A stretch of 64,000 bases of DNA from Actinomycetospora soli (GTDB lineage Bacteria > Actinomycetota > Actinomycetes > Mycobacteriales > Pseudonocardiaceae): NCBI RefSeq assembly GCF_021026295.1, contig NZ_JAJNDA010000018.1, positions 57,656-121,655 of the forward strand. The letters run 5' to 3'. This document shows positions 47,898 through 60,159 of the stretch, one piece after another; positions within the stretch are counted from its first letter, which is position 1; each line of letters opens with the position of its first letter. The translations under genes and the position numbers were made by a program. The notes beneath the pieces were generated by a model that ran no database searches, was not told the origin of the DNA, and saw nothing but the letters and a program-made list of their open reading frames with translations.

Positions 47898-49417
47898 GAG
47901 CTGGTCTCCAGGACGGCGGGCTCCGGGATGGTGGCGGCGAAGGGCGTTCCCGACGACGTGTCCCGGGCCAGTTCGTAGGCGGCCGCGACCCGGTAGGCGC
48001 GGTCGTCGGCGAGGGCCGGGGCCATGACCTGCAGGCCCACGGGGAGCCCGTCGTCGGAGGAGACCCCGCACGGCACCGACAGCGCGGCGTTGCCCGCGAG
48101 GTTGGTCGGGATCGTGCAGAGGTCGGCGAGGTACATCGCGACCGGGTCGTCCACGCGCTCGCCGAGCGGGAACGCGGTGGTGGGCACGGTCGGCGAGACC
48201 AGCACGTCGCAGTGCTCGAACGCGGCGGCGAAATCGCGGACGATCAGCGTGCGGGCCTTCTGGGCGCGCCCGTAGAGCGCGTCGTACGAGCCCGCCGAGA
48301 GGGCGTGCGTGCCGATCATGATGCGGCGCTTGACCTCCGGGCCGAAGCCCGCCTCGCGGGTCAGCGACATGACCTCGTCGGTCGAGTGCGACCCGTCGTC
48401 GCCCACCCGCAGGCCGTAGCGCATCGCGTCGAAGCGGGCGAGGTTCGACGACGCCTCGCTCGGCGCGATGAGGTAGTAGGCCGGGACGGCGTAGGTGAAC
48501 GAGGGGCAGTCCACCTCGACCACGTCCGCGCCGAGGTCGGTCAGCACCCGCACCGCGTCGGTGAACGCCGTGAGCACCCCCGGCTGGTTGCCCTCGCCGG
48601 AGAGTTCCCGGACGACGCCGACCCGGACCCCCGCGAGGTCGCCCCGGGCTCCGGCCATCGTCGCCTCGACCACGGGCGGCAGCGGCGCGTCGATCGAGGT
48701 CTGGTCGGCCGGGTCGTGCCCGCCGATCACCTCGTGGAGCAGCGCCGCGTCCAGCACGCTGCGCCCGAAGGTGCCGATCTGGTCCAGGGACGAGGAGAAG
48801 GCGACCAGCCCGTAGCGCGAGACCGTGCCGTAGGTCGGCTTGACGCCGACGATGCCGGTGAACGCGCCGGGCTGGCGGATCGAGCCGCCGGTGTCGGACC
48901 CGAGGGCCAGCGGCGCCTCGCCCGCCGCGGTGGCGGCGGCGGACCCGCCGCTCGACCCGCCGGGGACCCGCGACGGGTCCCACGGGTTGCGGACGGCGCC
49001 GAACGCCGAGTTCTCGTTCGAGCCGCCCATCGCGAACTCGTCGAGGTTGGTCTTGCCCAGCGGCACGAGCCCGCCGTCGCGCAGGCGGCGCACCACGGTC
49101 GCGTCGTAGGGCGGGCGCCAGCCCTCGAGGATGCGCGAGGCGCAGCTCGTGGGCAGGTCCTTCGTCGCGATGTTGTCCTTGACGGCGACCGGGACGCCGG
49201 CCAGCGGGCCGCGGACGGTGCCGGACGCGATCTCGGCGTCCACCGCCTCGGCGGCGGCGAGCGCGGTGTCGCGGTCGACGTGCAGGAAGGCGTTGAGCCC
49301 GCCGTCGACGGCCTCGATGCGGTCCAGGTGGGCCCGGGTCACCTCGACGGAGGAGACCTCGCGGGCCTGCACCCGGCGGGCGATCTCCTCGGCGGACAGA
49401 CGGGTCAGCTCGCTCAC
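47894..49417 (-). CDS. gatA: Aspartyl/glutamyl-tRNA(Asn/Gln) amidotransferase subunit A
   Basis: A 507-residue amidase-signature protein that releases ammonia from glutamine for the transamidation of misacylated tRNA. The catalytic Lys lies in [20 protein letters not shown] near residue 79, and the Ser-cisSer-Ser triad in [17 protein letters not shown] near 153-169 and [14 protein letters not shown] near 177-190. It overlaps gatC by 4 bp and gatB by 4 bp, so the operon is gatC-gatA-gatB. Confidence 0.96.
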   Translation of the reverse strand: MSELTRLSAEEIARRVQAREVSSVEVTRAHLDRIEAVDGGLNAFLHVDRDTALAAAEAVDAEIASGTVRGPLAGVPVAVKDNIATKDLPTSCASRILEGWRPPYDATVVRRLRDGGLVPLGKTNLDEFAMGGSNENSAFGAVRNPWDPSRVPGGSSGGSAAATAAGEAPLALGSDTGGSIRQPGAFTGIVGVKPTYGTVSRYGLVAFSSSLDQIGTFGRSVLDAALLHEVIGGHDPADQTSIDAPLPPVVEATMAGARGDLAGVRVGVVRELSGEGNQPGVLTAFTDAVRVLTDLGADVVEVDCPSFTYAVPAYYLIAPSEASSNLARFDAMRYGLRVGDDGSHSTDEVMSLTREAGFGPEVKRRIMIGTHALSAGSYDALYGRAQKARTLIVRDFAAAFEHCDVLVSPTVPTTAFPLGERVDDPVAMYLADLCTIPTNLAGNAALSVPCGVSSDDGLPVGLQVMAPALADDRAYRVAAAYELARDTSSGTPFAATIPEPAVLETSS

Positions 49418-49710
49418 TGCGACTCCCCCAGGATGCGCGGCACGCGGAAGCGGCCCTCCTCGGCCTCGGGGGCGCCCGCGAGGGCGGCCTCCCGGGTCAG
49501 GCTGGGCGCCGGCTCGTCGGGCCGCAGGACGTTGGTCAACGGGGCGACGTGGCTGGTGGGCGGCACGTCGTCGGGGATCTCGGAGACGCGATCCACGGTG
49601 TCGAGGATCGCGTCGAGCTGCCCGGAGAACACGTCGAGCTCGTCGTCGGTGACGGCCAGGCGGGCCAGTCGGGCCAGGTGCGCGACGTCGGAGCGCGTGA
49701 TGTCGGACAT
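49414..49710 (-). CDS. gatC: Aspartyl/glutamyl-tRNA(Asn/Gln) amidotransferase subunit C
   Basis: A 98-residue GatC, a belt-like subunit that holds GatA and GatB together. The start [20 protein letters not shown] (residues 4-23) and the later [20 protein letters not shown] (near 47-66) are characteristic. Its ATG at 49710 has a GGAGGAT ribosome-binding site 3-8 nt upstream. The stop overlaps the gatA start (ATGA or GTGA type). Confidence 0.93.
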   Translation of the reverse strand: MSDITRSDVAHLARLARLAVTDDELDVFSGQLDAILDTVDRVSEIPDDVPPTSHVAPLTNVLRPDEPAPSLTREAALAGAPEAEEGRFRVPRILGESQ

Positions 49711-50031
49711 GATCCTCCGTGTGGGGAGACGGAGCGCAGCGGAGCTCGACCCCTCGATGTCGGGGCCCCTCGCGCGGTGGCGCGGGAGGTACCGATCCAG
49801 TCTAGGCGGCCCCGGCGGGGACGAGGTTTGCCGGGACCGCCTCCGGGCCACCTCCCGCCGGGCGGTCGGCGACGGCGACTCCAGCCCGCCCTCCTCGCCC
49901 ACGGGCCGCTCGACTGGCACACTCGCCGCGCCCGACGACGGGTGGCCGCTGCCCCGTCCGGAGGTCCCGGGCGCGCGGTCGGTGCGGGTCGGACCGCACC
50001 GCCAGGACGGGACGAGACGGACGGAGGCGAC
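49711..50031. other. 321-bp divergent promoter region between gatC and the ACT gene
   Basis: There is no gene here. It carries one copy of the over-represented motif (near 49929) and a GC-rich inverted element around GGGGCCCCTCGCGCGG near 49762. No clear riboswitch or T-box is seen. Confidence 0.6.
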
Positions 50032-50709
50032 GTGACCTACCTGCTGCGCGTGGTGCTCCCGGACCGACCGGGCACCCTCGGCGCGGTGGCCTCGGCCCTG
50101 GGGGTCGAGGGCGCGGACATCCTCAGCGTCGACGTGGTGGAACGTCACCAGGGCCAGGCGGTGGACGACCTCGTGGTCGACCTGCCCTCGGCCCGCCCAC
50201 CCGACGTCCTGATCACCGCCGCGGAGTCGGTGCGCGACGTGGTCGTCGAGTCGGTCCGGCCGTTCTTCGGCCCGCTCGACACGGCCCGCGAGCTCGAGCT
50301 GGTGGAGAGCGTCGCCGCGGCGCCCGAGGAGGGCATCGGCCTGCTGGTCGACGCCGTCCCGCGCATCTTCCGGTCGGCCTGGGCGCTCGTCGTCGAGGCG
50401 TCGACCGGCGACGTCTGGAGCGACGGCGGGACCCGCGTGCGGCGGGTGGCGGCCAGCTCCGCCGCTCCGGAGACCGAGGCCGAGACCCTGCCGTGGCTGC
50501 CCCTGGTGAAGGCGACCGTGCTCGACCCGGCCGCCGGGCAGTCGGTGCCCTCGGCGTGGACCGACCTCGACACCGAGCTCGCCGCCGCGCCGCTGGGGCG
50601 CTCGGACCGGGCGCTCGTGGTCGGCCGACCCGGCGGCCCGGGATTCCGGCCGTCGGAGCTGGCGCGGCTCTCGCACCTGGCGGGCATCATCGCCACGATG
50701 ACGGGCTGA
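50032..50709 (+). CDS. ACT-domain amino-acid-binding protein (Rv3013-like)
   Basis: A 225-residue protein with an N-terminal ACT domain: VTYLLRVVLPDRPGTLGAVA (residues 1-20) and ILSVDVVERHQGQAVDDLVV near 31-50. A second part resembles a GAF-like or regulatory fold (SAWALVVEAS, then VVGRPGGPGFRPSELARLSH). ACT domains usually bind amino acids, so a sensing role is likely. The gene lies divergently next to gatC and near ligA, matching mycobacterial Rv3013 in place and type. The GTG at 50032 is chosen because the ACT strand begins at once and a GGAGG element lies 6 nt upstream. Confidence 0.75.
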   Translation: MTYLLRVVLPDRPGTLGAVASALGVEGADILSVDVVERHQGQAVDDLVVDLPSARPPDVLITAAESVRDVVVESVRPFFGPLDTARELELVESVAAAPEEGIGLLVDAVPRIFRSAWALVVEASTGDVWSDGGTRVRRVAASSAAPETEAETLPWLPLVKATVLDPAAGQSVPSAWTDLDTELAAAPLGRSDRALVVGRPGGPGFRPSELARLSHLAGIIATMTG

Positions 50710-50741
50710 TCCGCCCCCGCGCGGCCGGGGCCGGCCGGTGC

Positions 50742-51554
50742 TCAGCGTCGGTGGTCGGGGCGGCCGCGCAGCCCGAACCCGCCGAAGGTGGAGCCCCACC
50801 CGGGGCGCCGGCGCTCGGCGAGGCGCGGCGTCACGGCCTGCCCCAGCGCGTAGCGGACGAGCTCCTCGTTGCCGGTGGCGAGCCACGTGCCGTCCGGCCC
50901 CTTGAGGGTGTCCTCGAAGCCGATCCGGGTGTCGAGGTTGTTGCGGCGGGCGTAGTCGAGCACCGGCCAGGCGCCGTCCTCCTCGCCGTGCAGCAGGATC
51001 GGCACCTGCATCGGGCCGAGGGCCTTGAGGATGCGGACCGCCTCGGCCACGGCGGTCTCCGGGTCGGTGACCGTGACCTCGGCGAGGACGCGGACCGTGC
51101 CGTCGGGCACCCCGGCCTGCTTGAGCTGCACCGCGTCGCCGGTGGTCCACACCCCGAGCTCGATGCCGATGCCCACCGAGTCGAGCGCCTCGCAGACGAT
51201 CTCCCAGCCGCGCTCGTGCACGTTCACCGAGGCGACGTCGGGCCGGGCGTGCTGGGGCAGCCGCGCCCACTGCTGCACGAGCTCGGTGCGCTTGAAGGGG
51301 TTCGGCTCGACCCAGCGCGCGGTGGTGACGCCGATCTCCATCGACGGGGCGGCCTGCCGGATCGCCGAGACCACGGCGCCGATGGGGCCCGGGTCGAGGC
51401 TCTCCTGGCCGTCGACGTCACGTGGGTGCACGTGGAAGCTCGTGACGCCGAGCGCGGCGACCGCCCGGGCGTCCCGCGCCAGGTGCCGGGGCGTCATGGG
51501 GACGGCGGGATAGACGTCAGCGGGGCGGGCGCCGTTGGGGCAGCACTGCAACAC
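50742..51554 (-). CDS. BKACE family (DUF849) beta-keto acid cleavage enzyme
   Basis: A 270-residue TIM-barrel enzyme of the BKACE family. Members use acetyl-CoA and a divalent metal to cleave beta-keto acids such as 3-keto-5-aminohexanoate. The metal-binding SFHVHPRDVDGQESL lies near residues 39-53, VNVHERG near 113-119, and the glutamate-containing substrate region (RIGFEDTLKGPDGTWLATGN) near 210-229. Its substrate here is unknown. It is not part of the mycobacterial backbone order and lies between the ACT gene and ligA on the minus strand. It has no lysine-degradation partner nearby. Confidence 0.8.
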   Translation of the reverse strand: MLQCCPNGARPADVYPAVPMTPRHLARDARAVAALGVTSFHVHPRDVDGQESLDPGPIGAVVSAIRQAAPSMEIGVTTARWVEPNPFKRTELVQQWARLPQHARPDVASVNVHERGWEIVCEALDSVGIGIELGVWTTGDAVQLKQAGVPDGTVRVLAEVTVTDPETAVAEAVRILKALGPMQVPILLHGEEDGAWPVLDYARRNNLDTRIGFEDTLKGPDGTWLATGNEELVRYALGQAVTPRLAERRRPGWGSTFGGFGLRGRPDHRR

Positions 51555-51700
51555 CTGACGTCACCTCCCTCGTGCACCGTCCCGGGGACGACAGCGTGGC
51601 CCGGATGCGTACAGTCTTCAACCTCCCGGGTGTCGACGGCAACGTCTGCACGTGCGTCTGCACGCTTTTCCCGCAACGCCACCCGTCCGCCACAGCGCGG

Positions 51701-55082
<3,382 letters not shown>

Positions 55083-55107
55083 CGCACCAGGTCTACCAGG
55101 GAGGACC

Positions 55108-55905
55108 GTGACCGAGCGCAACGGACGGCTGCTGGCCATCGGCGCGGCGAGCGGCGTCGTCGGCGGACTGCTCGGCGGCGGGAACGGGGTGCTCACGGTG
55201 CCCGCCCTCGACCACTACACGACGCTGCCGCGGCCGGCCGTGCACGGCACCTCCACCCTCGCCGCGACCTGGGTGTGCGCGGCCGGTGCGCTGGTCTACT
55301 GGCTGGTCGGCGGCACCGTCGACCTGCGCGCCGGCGCCGGGATGATCGTCGGCGGGATGATCGGCGGGTTCTACGGCGCGAAGCTCGTCGCCCGCGCCTC
55401 GGAGACGCTGCTGCGGGTGCTGCTGATCGTCATCCTCGTGCTCACCGCGACGAAGCTCTACCTCGACGCCGCGGGCCTGGACCCGGTGTCCGGCGGGGCG
55501 GTCGTCCCCGCCGACCTGCTCGCGACGTGGTGGTTCGTGGTGCCGCTCTCGGTGGTGGTCGGCGTCGTCGTCGGCGCCTGGGCCGGCGCGATGGGGCTGG
55601 GCGGCGGACTGCTCGCGGTCCCGGCCCTCGTACTCCTCTTCGGGGTCGACCTGCACACCGCGGCAGGCACGTCGCTGCTCGTGTTCCTCCCGAACTCGCT
55701 GGTCGGCGGCCTCTCGCACCGACGCCAGGGGACGGCGGACCTGCGCATCGCGAACCTCGTCGGCCTCGCCGCCGCGCCCGGGGCGGTCGCCGGGGCGCTG
55801 CTCGCGCTGGCGCTGGACAACGTGGTGCTCGGCGTCGTGTTCGGCACCTTCGCGGCGGTGATGGCGGTGCGCGAGGTGGTGCTGCTCCTGCGGGCCCGTT
55901 CCTGA
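55108..55905 (+). CDS. TauE/SafE family sulfite exporter-like membrane protein
   Basis: A 265-residue protein with about seven to eight hydrophobic segments and two similar halves, each containing a GGGNG or GGG-rich loop: GVVGGLLGGGNGVLTVPAL near 17-35 and AGAMGLGGGLLAVPALVLLF near 153-172. This is typical of the TauE/SafE exporters for sulfite or organosulfonates. Its natural substrate is unknown. GTG at 55108 has a GGGAGGA ribosome-binding site. It is divergent from the MetE-like gene, 25 bp from its start. Confidence 0.8.
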   Translation: MTERNGRLLAIGAASGVVGGLLGGGNGVLTVPALDHYTTLPRPAVHGTSTLAATWVCAAGALVYWLVGGTVDLRAGAGMIVGGMIGGFYGAKLVARASETLLRVLLIVILVLTATKLYLDAAGLDPVSGGAVVPADLLATWWFVVPLSVVVGVVVGAWAGAMGLGGGLLAVPALVLLFGVDLHTAAGTSLLVFLPNSLVGGLSHRRQGTADLRIANLVGLAAAPGAVAGALLALALDNVVLGVVFGTFAAVMAVREVVLLLRARS

Positions 55906-55937
55906 CGACGGGTGGCCCTGGCACCCTGGGACGCGCC

Positions 55938-56762
55938 ATGCTCCACCTCGACGAACCCACCTGGCGCGCCCGCGCCGAGGCGCACGCCGAGCGCGCCGAC
56001 GCGCTCACGGCCGCGCACCGGGCGCGGCGGGAACGCCACGAGTCGCACCCCGTCGAGGACTTCCTCTACACCTACTACCCGACGCGACCGAACCGGTTGC
56101 GCGTGTGGCACCCCGGCGCGGGGGTCGGGCTGGAGCACTCCGACCGGGCGGGCTGGAAGCACTACTCCCCCGACGGCGGCCACGTCGACCCCACGACGAT
56201 CCGCCCGGCGACCGTCGCGTTCGTCCGCGGCCTGCTCGCCGCCACCGCCTCCCGGACGCCGCACCTCGGCTGCTTCGGGCTGCACGAGTGGGCCATGGTC
56301 TACCGCACCGACGCGACGCGGCACCCCGTCCCGCTGCGGCTCGGCGGGGCCGGCACCGACACGGTCGTCGAGCAGCACCGCATCCGGTGCACGCACTTCG
56401 ACGCCTTCCGCTTCTTCACCGACGCGGCCGCGCCCCGCAACGTCGAGACGCCCACCCGCGAGCGCCAGGCCGAGCTGGAGCAGCCGGGCTGCCTGCACGC
56501 GACGATGGACCTCTACAAGTGGGCGACGAAGCTCGGGCCGCTCGTACCCGGGGAGCTGCTGCTCGACTGCTTCGAGCTCGCCCGCGACGTGCGGGTGCTC
56601 GACATGCGCGCCTCGCCCTACGACCTCGCCGACCACGGCTACGAGCCGGTCCGCATCGAGACGGCCGCGGGGAAGGCCGCCTACGCGCAGGCCCAGCAGG
56701 GGTTCGCCGACCGCGGCGCGGACCTGCGCGCACGGCTCCTGGACACGCTCGCCCCTTGCTAG
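55938..56762 (+). CDS. Conserved actinobacterial protein of unknown function
   Basis: A 274-residue protein. Homologues in actinobacteria are often labelled 3-methyladenine DNA glycosylase, but no HhH or glycosylase motif is visible here. It has HESHPVEDFLYTYYPTRPNR near 34-53, a Gly/Trp-rich core (WHPGAGVGLEHSDRAGWKHY near 57-76), HLGCFGLHEWAMVYRTD near 107-123 and CTHFDAFRFFTDAAAPRN near 149-166. Many His, Trp and Asp residues suggest a metal-containing active site. It starts 33 bp after the exporter gene on the same strand. The reaction is unknown. Confidence 0.7.
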   Translation: MLHLDEPTWRARAEAHAERADALTAAHRARRERHESHPVEDFLYTYYPTRPNRLRVWHPGAGVGLEHSDRAGWKHYSPDGGHVDPTTIRPATVAFVRGLLAATASRTPHLGCFGLHEWAMVYRTDATRHPVPLRLGGAGTDTVVEQHRIRCTHFDAFRFFTDAAAPRNVETPTRERQAELEQPGCLHATMDLYKWATKLGPLVPGELLLDCFELARDVRVLDMRASPYDLADHGYEPVRIETAAGKAAYAQAQQGFADRGADLRARLLDTLAPC

Positions 56763-56772
56763 CGTCGCCGTC

Positions 56773-56910
56773 ATGGCCACGATCACCGTGCGGGACCTCG
56801 ACGACGAGGTGCGGTCCCGCCCGCGCGGGCGCGCGGCGGAGATGGTGTCCGTCCCGCCCCGGAACAGCTGCCCGGCCCCTCGTGGGATCGCGTCCGACCC
56901 GTCGTCGTGA
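56773..56910 (+). pseudogene. Truncated FitA/VapB-type antitoxin remnant
   Basis: ATG at 56773 opens a 45-residue frame that begins ATITVRDLDDEVRSRPRGRA, the opening of FitA-like ribbon-helix-helix antitoxins, which are usually ~80 residues. After residue 20 the similarity ends, and the rest is Pro/Arg-rich. No toxin gene follows; instead the kinase gene starts inside its end. It looks like a decayed antitoxin. Confidence 0.5.
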
Positions 56911-57563
56911 GCCTCGACGAGCTCGTCGCGCGGGCGCGGGGCCTCGTCCGCGACGACCGCCGCGTCCTGCTCGGCATCGCCGGCGCGCCCGGCGCGGGCA
57001 AGACGACCCTCGCCCTCGCCCTGGTCGGGGCGCTCGGCCCGGAGGCCGTGCACGTGCCCATGGACGGCTTCCACCTCGCCGACGTCGAGCTCGAGCGGCT
57101 CGGGCGCCGCACCCGCAAGGGCGCGCCGGACACGTTCGACGCCGCCGGGTACGCCGCGCTGCTCGCCCGGCTGCGCGTCAGCGACCCGGCGTCGGGAACG
57201 GGTCCGGGAACGGTCTACGCGCCCGCGTTCGACCGCGAGATCGAGCAGCCCATCGCTGGATCGATTCCGGTACCCTCCTCGTGCCGGCTGGTGGTCAGCG
57301 AGGGGAACTACCTCCTCGTCGACGACCCGGCCTGGCGGGCCGTGCGCGAGGAGTTCGACGAGGTGTGGTTCCACGAGACCGACGAGGTCCTGCGGCGGAC
57401 GCGCCTGGTCGAACGCCACGTACGGTTCGGCAAGACCCGCGACGAGGCCGTCGCGTGGGTGGAGGCCGTCGACGAGCCGAACGCTCGTCTGATCGGGACC
57501 ACCCGTTCCCGCGCCGATCTCGTGGTGACGGAGGACGGGTCGACGCGAGCGGAGGACCGGTGA
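56907..57563 (+). CDS. P-loop nucleoside/sugar kinase family protein
   Basis: A 218-residue kinase with Walker A in GIAGAPGAGKTTLALAL near residues 23-39 and an HVPMDGFHLADVELERLG segment near 48-65, as in uridine kinase/phosphoribulokinase-like enzymes. A VVSEGNYLLVDDP strand near 127-139 and helical lid with RTRLVERHVRFGKTRDEA near 155-172 follow. Members phosphorylate nucleosides, pantothenate or sugars; substrate here is unknown. Its stop overlaps the phosphofructokinase GTG (GTGA), so the two are coupled, which favours a sugar substrate. Confidence 0.75.
   Translation: MSLDELVARARGLVRDDRRVLLGIAGAPGAGKTTLALALVGALGPEAVHVPMDGFHLADVELERLGRRTRKGAPDTFDAAGYAALLARLRVSDPASGTGPGTVYAPAFDREIEQPIAGSIPVPSSCRLVVSEGNYLLVDDPAWRAVREEFDEVWFHETDEVLRRTRLVERHVRFGKTRDEAVAWVEAVDEPNARLIGTTRSRADLVVTEDGSTRAEDR
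57183..57200 (+). repeat. Copy of the over-represented 18-mer motif (coding)
   Basis: GACCCGGCGTCGGGAACG has G at the W position of the consensus GACCCGWCGTCGGGAACG, within the P-loop kinase gene. Confidence 0.5.
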
Positions 57564-58957
57564 CGGCGACAGCAGGGGACGACGCGGGGCTCGCCGACGA
57601 CATCAAGGCCGACGACCTGGAGATCGAGACCCTCGGCCCCGCCCGCATCGCCTCCCCGCTCTCCCCGCTGCTCGACGCGAGCCGCGGCACCACCGAGCAC
57701 TACGTCGATTCCGGCGACCGGGTGCTGCTCGACGACACCGCCGCCGGCATCAAGGCCCGCGGCGCGTCGTTGGAGGACCTGCCCGGCCTCGAGCCGTGCG
57801 GCCCGCGCCGCCAGATCTACTTCGACCCGTCGAAGACCCGCGCGGGCATCGTCACCTGCGGCGGGCTCTGCCCGGGGCTGAACGACGTCGTCGCGGGGCT
57901 CGTCCGCACCCTGACCTACCACTACGGCGTCCGCCGGGTGGTCGGGTTCCGCAACGGCTACCGCGGCTTCGTCTCCGCCTACGGGCACGACGTCATCGAG
58001 CTGACGCCGGAGTCGGTGCGCGACTCGCCGGTCGACGGCGGCACGTTCCTCGGCACCTCGCGCGGGCCGCAGGACCCCGAGGAGATCGTCGACTGCCTCG
58101 AGCAGATGCACCTCAACGTGCTCTTCGTGATCGGCGGCGACGGCACGATGCGCGGCGCCATGGCGATCGCCGGGGTGATCCGCGAGCGCGGCCTGCGCAT
58201 CGCCGTCGTCGGCATCCCGAAGACGATCGACAACGACATCCCGTTCATCGACCAGAGCTTCGGCTTCCAGACGGCGTTCGCGGAGGCCAGCGACGCCATC
58301 CGGTCGATGACGGTGGAGGCGAAGTCGACCCCCGGCGGGATCGGCCTGGTCAAGCTCATGGGCCGGCACTCCGGCTTCATCGCCTGCTACGCCTCGCTGG
58401 TCCGCTCCGACGCCGACGCCGTGCTCATCCCCGAGGTGCCGTTCGAGCTCGAGGGCGAGACCGGCCTGCTCGAGCACCTGCGACGGCGGGTCCAGACCCG
58501 CGGCCACGCGGTCGTCGTCGTCGCGGAGGGCGCGGGCCAGGACCTGCTCCCGTCGATCGGGAGGACCGACGCGTCGGGCAACGCGAAGCTGGCCGACATC
58601 GGCCCGTTCCTCAAGGACCGGATCACCGACCACTTCGCGACGGCGGGCACGGAGACCTCGGTCCGCTACGTCGACCCGAGCTACCTCATCCGCAGCGTGC
58701 CCGCGAACCCCTACGACAGCGTCTACACCGTCCGGCTCTCGCACGCCGCGGTGCACGCCGCGATGTCCGGGCGCACCGCGATGGTGGTCGGCCGCGTCCG
58801 CCGCCGGTTCGTGCACATCCCGATGAGCCTCGCCGTCAGCCGCCGCAACCAGGTCGACCCGCACGGTGACCTCTGGATGGCCGTGCTCGAGTCGACCGGC
58901 CAGCCGTGGCGGTTCGGCGAGGACTCGGGCGCGCCGACCGGGGCGCCGCACGCCTGA
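57560..58957 (+). CDS. ATP-dependent 6-phosphofructokinase (long, plant-like group)
   Basis: A 465-residue enzyme of the phosphofructokinase superfamily, longer than the ~320-residue classical bacterial type. FVIGGDGTMRGAMAIAG near 190-206 has Gly at the position that distinguishes ATP users from pyrophosphate users. GIPKTIDNDIPFIDQSFGFQ near 222-241 has Lys in the position typical of pyrophosphate and plant-like enzymes. MGRHSGFIA near 269-277 binds fructose-6-phosphate. This pattern fits the plant/trypanosome-like ATP enzyme. In glycolysis it makes fructose-1,6-bisphosphate. It is coupled to the preceding kinase gene. Confidence 0.85.
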   Translation: MTATAGDDAGLADDIKADDLEIETLGPARIASPLSPLLDASRGTTEHYVDSGDRVLLDDTAAGIKARGASLEDLPGLEPCGPRRQIYFDPSKTRAGIVTCGGLCPGLNDVVAGLVRTLTYHYGVRRVVGFRNGYRGFVSAYGHDVIELTPESVRDSPVDGGTFLGTSRGPQDPEEIVDCLEQMHLNVLFVIGGDGTMRGAMAIAGVIRERGLRIAVVGIPKTIDNDIPFIDQSFGFQTAFAEASDAIRSMTVEAKSTPGGIGLVKLMGRHSGFIACYASLVRSDADAVLIPEVPFELEGETGLLEHLRRRVQTRGHAVVVVAEGAGQDLLPSIGRTDASGNAKLADIGPFLKDRITDHFATAGTETSVRYVDPSYLIRSVPANPYDSVYTVRLSHAAVHAAMSGRTAMVVGRVRRRFVHIPMSLAVSRRNQVDPHGDLWMAVLESTGQPWRFGEDSGAPTGAPHA

Positions 58958-58994
58958 GGCCGCCCGTCCGGCGTGGGAGCTCACGCTCGGCGGC

Positions 58995-59747
58995 TCAGCC
59001 CGAGCGCGCCAGGACCCATCCCGCGAGCGGGGCGGCGACCCGGCCCGGGAGGGCCTCGAACACCCGGCCCACGACGGCGTTGAGCCGGCCGTCGATCACG
59101 GCCGGGGCGGTGCCGGCGAGGGCGGCCAGGGCGGTCGTCGCGACCTGCTCCGCGGTCCGCGTCCCGCGGGGGTTCATCGCGGTCCGCGTCGCCCCGGGGC
59201 TCACCGCGACGACCCGCACGCCCCGGCCGCGCACCTCCGCCCACAGCGCCCGGCTCACGGCGAGCACGTAGGTCTTCGACGCCGCGTAGACGGCGAGCCC
59301 GGGCGAGGGCAGGTAGCCCCCGACGCTGGCCACGTTCAGCACGCTGCCGTGCCCCCGCTCGACCATCCGCGGGAGCAGGAGCGCCGTCAGCTCGGTGAGC
59401 GCGGAGACGTTGAGGTCGAGCATCGCGCGCAGCTCCGCCGGGTCGGTGTCCACGACGGCTCCCCCGGTGGCGACGCCCGCGTTGTTCAGCAGCAGCTCCA
59501 CCTCCCCCACCTGCTCGACGAGCTTGCGCGGCGCGGCGGGGTCGGCGAGGTCCAGGGCGACGACCCGGGCCGTGCCGCCCCGGGTGCGGACGACGGCGGC
59601 GGCGTCCTCGAGCGCGGCCTCGTTCCGCCCGACGAGCACGACGTCGGCCCCGTGGTCGCCGAGCCGTTCGGCGATGGCGCGTCCGATCCCGCCCGACGCC
59701 CCGGTGACGAGGGCGGTGCGCCCCCGCATCTGTGCTGCTGTGGTCAT
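58995..59747 (-). CDS. Short-chain dehydrogenase/reductase
   Basis: A 250-residue SDR enzyme. The NAD(P) motif VTGASGGIGRAIAERL lies at residues 14-29, NNAG near 91-94, and the catalytic Ser-Tyr-Lys in VLNVASVGGYLPSPGLAVYA and ASKTY near 135-162. The substrate is not evident. It is divergent from a MerR gene, and the MerR-type operator at 59761-59790 lies between them, so MerR probably controls it. Confidence 0.87.
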   Translation of the reverse strand: MTTAAQMRGRTALVTGASGGIGRAIAERLGDHGADVVLVGRNEAALEDAAAVVRTRGGTARVVALDLADPAAPRKLVEQVGEVELLLNNAGVATGGAVVDTDPAELRAMLDLNVSALTELTALLLPRMVERGHGSVLNVASVGGYLPSPGLAVYAASKTYVLAVSRALWAEVRGRGVRVVAVSPGATRTAMNPRGTRTAEQVATTALAALAGTAPAVIDGRLNAVVGRVFEALPGRVAAPLAGWVLARSG

Positions 59748-59760
59748 GGCGCCGACGCTA

Positions 59761-59790
59761 GACCTTGACACTGACGTGAACGTCAAGGTC
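59761..59790. promoter_or_regulatory. MerR-type operator/promoter
   Basis: GACCTTGAC and GTCAAGGTC are perfect 9-bp arms separated by 12 nt between the divergent SDR and MerR genes. TTGACA inside the left arm may be the -35 of a MerR-controlled promoter. The long 30-bp dyad is typical of MerR sites. Confidence 0.7.
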
Positions 59791-59792
59791 GG

Positions 59793-60149
59793 ATGTGCGT
59801 CGTGCGGATCGGGGAGCTCGGCGAACGGACCGGCGTGAGCACACGCTCGTTGCGCTACTACGAGGAGCAGGGGCTCCTCGTCGGCGACCGTCTGCCGAAC
59901 GGCTACCGCGACTACGGCGCCGACGCGGTCGGGACCGTCGCCTTCATCCAGGACCTCTTCAGCGCCGGCCTGCCGTCCGACATCGTCCGCGACGTGCTGC
60001 CCTGCGCCCACGGCGAGCGCCCGACCGGCGACTGCGCCGCCCTGCTCGAGCGCGCCCGGCAGGTGCGCGCGGCGCTGGTCGAGCAGGAGGAACGCATCGC
60101 CGGGCGACGCCGGACCCTCGACCGCTTCCTCGCCGAGGGCCGCGGCTGA
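59793..60149 (+). CDS. MerR-family transcriptional regulator
   Basis: A 118-residue MerR-family regulator. The winged helix-turn-helix RIGELGERTGVSTRSLRYYE (residues 5-24) is followed by QGLLVGDRLPNGYRDYGAD and a dimerisation helix (LEREEERIAGRR-like). Cys71 and Cys81 lie near HGERPTG. The effector is unknown; the metal sites of classical MerR are absent. It is divergent from the SDR gene with the dyad in between. ATG at 59793 starts 3 bp after the dyad; a GTG at 59804 could be out of frame, so the ATG is preferred. Confidence 0.85.
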   Translation: MCVVRIGELGERTGVSTRSLRYYEEQGLLVGDRLPNGYRDYGADAVGTVAFIQDLFSAGLPSDIVRDVLPCAHGERPTGDCAALLERARQVRAALVEQEERIAGRRRTLDRFLAEGRG

Positions 60150-60159
60150 CCCACCCGGA

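Noticed and set aside
44994..47978. 994-residue plus-strand frame from the gap through gatB
   Set aside because: It is antisense to the His-rich gene and gatB, and the part in the gap has no family motif or plausible ribosome-binding site.
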